Of a DNA stretch of 7,701 nucleotides, positions 5,741 through 7,701 are shown in pieces. The stretch comes from Rubrobacter sp. (GTDB taxonomy: Bacteria; Actinomycetota; Rubrobacteria; Rubrobacterales; Rubrobacteraceae): the NCBI GenBank assembly GCA_013695335.1, contig JACDAR010000025.1, positions 1 through 7,701 of the forward strand. The letters run 5' to 3'. The position numbers and the translations under genes are program-made. The notes under the pieces were generated by a model, which was not told the origin of the DNA, did not search any database, and saw only the letters and a list, made by a program, of their open reading frames with translations. How positions within the stretch are numbered: position 1 is the stretch's first letter; each line of letters starts with the position of its first letter.

Positions 5741-6579
5741 AAATCCTCCTCACGGGCGCTGGCGGCCAGCTAGGACTCGAACTCTCACGCCTCCTGCCGC
5801 AGAGGGATCACGAAGTGATTCCCCTGGCCCGTACAGACCTAGACATCACCGATTCACGGGCCGTCGAACAGACAGTCGAACAGCATTCACCGGACCTCGT
5901 GATAAACGCCGCAGCCTTCACCGGCGTGGACGCCGCCGAGACGGAGGTCGAAGCAGCCTACGCTGCCAACGCCGTCGGGCCGCGCAACCTGGCGGTCGCC
6001 TGCGAGCGGGCTGATTGCGAACTCCTGCAAGTCGGGACCAACTACGTCTTCGACGGGAAGCTCGGCCGACCATACGAACCCTTCGATCCCCCGAACCCGC
6101 TCGGCGTTTACGGTCGGACCAAGCTGGCGGGTGACGAGTACGTGATGCGGCTATGTCATCGCTGGTACGTCGTGAGGACGGCCGGGGTGTACGGTGAGGG
6201 CGGAAACATCGTGCGGACCATGCTGCGTCTCGGGCGAGAGAGGGGTGAGATCCGGGTGAAAGACGACGAATTCGTCTCCCCAACCTGGGCCAGGGATCTC
6301 GCGGAAGGGATAGCCCAGATCGTGGAAGCCAGAGAGTACGGCCTCTACCATCTCACCAACTCCGGCTCCTGCTCCTGGTACGAGTTCACGCTGGAGATAA
6401 TGCGCCTCTCCGGTACGGAGGTTCGGATGACGCCGGTTTCCACAGCCGAATTTCCGCTCCCGGCGCCGCGTCCGGCCAACGGGGTTCTCTCCAGCCTCGG
6501 CAGCCCGCAACTCCGGCATTGGCGGGAGGCGCTGGCTGAGTATCTGGACCACGAGGGCGTTTCTGTTCCGCATGGATAG
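5737..6579 (+). CDS. rfbD: dTDP-4-dehydrorhamnose reductase (RmlD/RfbD)
   Basis: It catalyses the last step of dTDP-L-rhamnose synthesis, NAD(P)H reduction of dTDP-4-dehydro-L-rhamnose. The 280 residues match the family length. The motifs are the N-terminal Rossmann loop TGAGGQLG (6-13), DLDITD (34-39), INAAAFTGVDAAE (56-68), the active-site strand GTNYVFDG (100-107, where many homologues read STDYVFDG), YGRTK (125-129, catalytic Tyr and Lys) and VRTAGVYG (146-153). A C-terminal RPANGVLSS (245-253) is followed by HWREALAEYL. GTG at 5737 is chosen because it overlaps the epimerase stop as GTGA, has GGGAGA 4 nt upstream and places VKILLTG at the N-terminus; an in-frame GTG at 5695 would overlap the epimerase more. 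RmlA, RmlB and RmlC are not in the window and must be encoded elsewhere if the pathway is complete. Confidence 0.95.
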   Translation: MKILLTGAGGQLGLELSRLLPQRDHEVIPLARTDLDITDSRAVEQTVEQHSPDLVINAAAFTGVDAAETEVEAAYAANAVGPRNLAVACERADCELLQVGTNYVFDGKLGRPYEPFDPPNPLGVYGRTKLAGDEYVMRLCHRWYVVRTAGVYGEGGNIVRTMLRLGRERGEIRVKDDEFVSPTWARDLAEGIAQIVEAREYGLYHLTNSGSCSWYEFTLEIMRLSGTEVRMTPVSTAEFPLPAPRPANGVLSSLGSPQLRHWREALAEYLDHEGVSVPHG

Positions 6580-6605
6580 AGCGATGTCTTATCACGCCGA
6601 AATTT

Positions 6606-6635
6606 TTGTGAGACCATATGCGCGGTTTGGATCAT
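6606..6635 (+). promoter_or_regulatory. Weak promoter candidate in the rmlD-sulfotransferase gap
   Basis: The 77-nt gap is AT-richer than its surroundings and contains TTGTGA (6606-6611), then 18 nt, then GATCAT (6630-6635), each matching 4 of 6 consensus bases. The sulfotransferase may therefore have its own promoter or simply be the last visible gene of the operon. The only hairpin I could draw near the rmlD stop (6567-6600) is weak, and the T5 run at 6603-6607 does not directly follow it, so I call no terminator. Confidence 0.2.
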
Positions 6636-6644
6636 GTTTCAGTC

Positions 6645-6650
6645 GGGAGG
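6645..6650 (+). promoter_or_regulatory. Shine-Dalgarno of the sulfotransferase deciding its TTG start
   Basis: GGGAGG lies 6 nt before TTG at 6657. A TAG stop in the same frame at 6651 rules out any start further upstream. The alternative in-frame GTGs at 6708 and 6720 have no comparable site. Confidence 0.7.
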
Positions 6651-6656
6651 TAGGCG

Positions 6657-7701
6657 TTGGCGTCCGGCGGTAGTCCAGCATCCAGAAAATCCAGGATAGC
6701 GCGCGGCGTGAAGGCTGTAGTGAGGGATCCGAAGGCCGTTAGCCGTCTGTGGCGGCGCGGTGATGTATCTCTGTCCGCCGGAGAGCTGTCCGGGTTCAGG
6801 GACGCTGATGGTCAGGAATCGCGGATCTTCTTCGTCGTCGGGTTCCCGAAGTCAGGGACGACGTGGCTCATGGAGACGCTCGATGCTCACCCCGAGGTGC
6901 TGTGTCGGGGCGAAGGCCGATTCTTCGACCGTGGGATGCGCCGCGAACACTTCAAGGGCATGGAGACCAGCGCGGAGACCACGAAGCAGAAGCTCCAGCC
7001 TGCCTCGCTTTACAACGCGCTGGCCGAAGACGAGTACCTGAAGATGTGGGTGGAGCGTTCGGTGTGGTCGCGGGACGACGACGCGGAGGAGCACCTCAAG
7101 AACCTGACCCGCCTCGCGGCTGGATATTTCCTGAGGGCGAAGCTATCGGCGAGCGGCAAGCGGATGGTCGGGGACAAGACACCCCTCAGCAGCGACACGA
7201 TCATCGTGGAGATAGCCGACCTCTTCCCTGATGCGAAGGTGGTCCACCTGGTGCGGGACGGGCGGGACGCTGCGGTATCCCTGATCCACCACAACTGGAA
7301 GCGCGCCTCAGACAGGGGCGGCGTCCGGCGCTTCTCCGCGGAGGAGACGGAGAAGCGCGACCGCTACTGGAAGGACCCAACATCCTTCGGGACCTCGGGC
7401 GAGAGCCTGTTCACGGAGAAGCGGCTGCGGCACGTGGCGGAGATATGGGGTTCAAGGGTATCCGCTGCCCGCCGCGACGGCCGCGGTCTCCTCGGCGGAA
7501 ACTACACCGAACTGCGCTACGAGGATCTGCTGGAGCGCCCGGAGAAAGTGTTCGGGGGCGTCTTCTCCTTCCTAGGGGCCGACGCAAACGAGAAGACAGT
7601 CCACCGGTGCGCGGAGGCGACCAGCTTCGAGCGGCGCTCCGGCGGTCGGCAGCGGGGGCAAGAGGATGCCAAATCAGGCGTCAGGAAGGGCGTCGCTGGC
7701 G
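6657..7701 (+). CDS. Carbohydrate-type sulfotransferase (PAPS-dependent), 3' end cut by window edge
   Basis: Enzymes of this family transfer sulfate from 3'-phosphoadenosine-5'-phosphosulfate (PAPS) to a hydroxyl or amine; here the acceptor is probably a sugar. The 348 visible residues show the 5'-phosphosulfate loop GFPKSGTTW (62-70), then CRGEGRFFD (83-91), whose E86 aligns by eye with the catalytic Glu of KE-type carbohydrate sulfotransferases. GDKTP is in mid-protein, the 3'-phosphate-binding segment LVRDGRDAAVSL (R200, S208) follows, and then LRYEDLLERP. The frame leaves the window in RKGVAG (343-348), which fits the RKGxxGDW region near the C-terminus, so little is missing. TTG 6657 is chosen for its GGGAGG ribosome site and the TAG just upstream; the first 55 or so residues are basic and not family-typical. 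It lies 77 nt behind rmlD on the same strand, suggesting modification of the locus's glycan. Family confidence is high; acceptor is inferred. Confidence 0.9.
   Translation, partial: MASGGSPASRKSRIARGVKAVVRDPKAVSRLWRRGDVSLSAGELSGFRDADGQESRIFFVVGFPKSGTTWLMETLDAHPEVLCRGEGRFFDRGMRREHFKGMETSAETTKQKLQPASLYNALAEDEYLKMWVERSVWSRDDDAEEHLKNLTRLAAGYFLRAKLSASGKRMVGDKTPLSSDTIIVEIADLFPDAKVVHLVRDGRDAAVSLIHHNWKRASDRGGVRRFSAEETEKRDRYWKDPTSFGTSGESLFTEKRLRHVAEIWGSRVSAARRDGRGLLGGNYTELRYEDLLERPEKVFGGVFSFLGADANEKTVHRCAEATSFERRSGGRQRGQEDAKSGVRKGVAG

Noticed and set aside
6567..6607. Possible intrinsic terminator after rmlD
   Set aside because: The GATAGA/TCTTATC pairing is short and bulged, and the T5 run is separated from it by several bases.
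1..7701. Mobile element, CRISPR array, toxin-antitoxin or phage-defence system
   Set aside because: No transposase, integrase, regularly spaced repeats or defence-type domains are visible; every substantial ORF fits polysaccharide synthesis, modification or export.

Overview
The window is GC-rich and densely coding, with genes that start at GTG and TTG as well as ATG and often overlap by 4 nt. It looks like part of a bacterial surface-polysaccharide locus. The base composition, start-codon use and protein style suggest a high-GC actinobacterium. Free use of AGG/AGA and ATA codons would fit a Rubrobacter-like lineage, but that is a low-confidence impression and no phylogenetic marker is present.

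Layout. Two operons diverge from a short intergenic region at about 3186-3345. The leftward (minus) operon, read from 3185 down to 1, is wzm (ABC-2 permease), wzt (ATPase with a C-terminal carbohydrate-binding-type domain) and a GT2 glycosyltransferase that runs off the left edge. The rightward (plus) operon is a GT4 glycosyltransferase (3346-4698), a possible 37-residue small ORF (4695-4808), an extended-SDR sugar-nucleotide epimerase/dehydratase (4805-5740) and dTDP-4-dehydrorhamnose reductase (5737-6579). After a 77-bp gap comes a PAPS-dependent-type sulfotransferase (6657-7701), cut by the right edge. I see no tRNA, rRNA, CRISPR, insertion sequence or convincing intrinsic terminator.

How the genes fit together. 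RmlD makes dTDP-L-rhamnose, and the other SDR enzyme probably makes a second nucleotide sugar. The GT2 and GT4 enzymes would build the glycan on the cytoplasmic side. Wzm/Wzt would export the finished chain, with the Wzt C-terminal domain possibly reading a chain feature. The sulfotransferase suggests that the polymer, or another product of this locus, is sulfated.

The less ordinary points are the sulfotransferase in an ABC-exported glycan locus, two TTG starts with very strong Shine-Dalgarno sequences that matter for correct gene boundaries, a chain of 4-nt NTGA overlaps in the right operon that takes in two tiny unannotated ORFs, and a compact divergent promoter region with a dyad between two candidate promoters. 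I found no clearly new system. The gene families themselves are well known.
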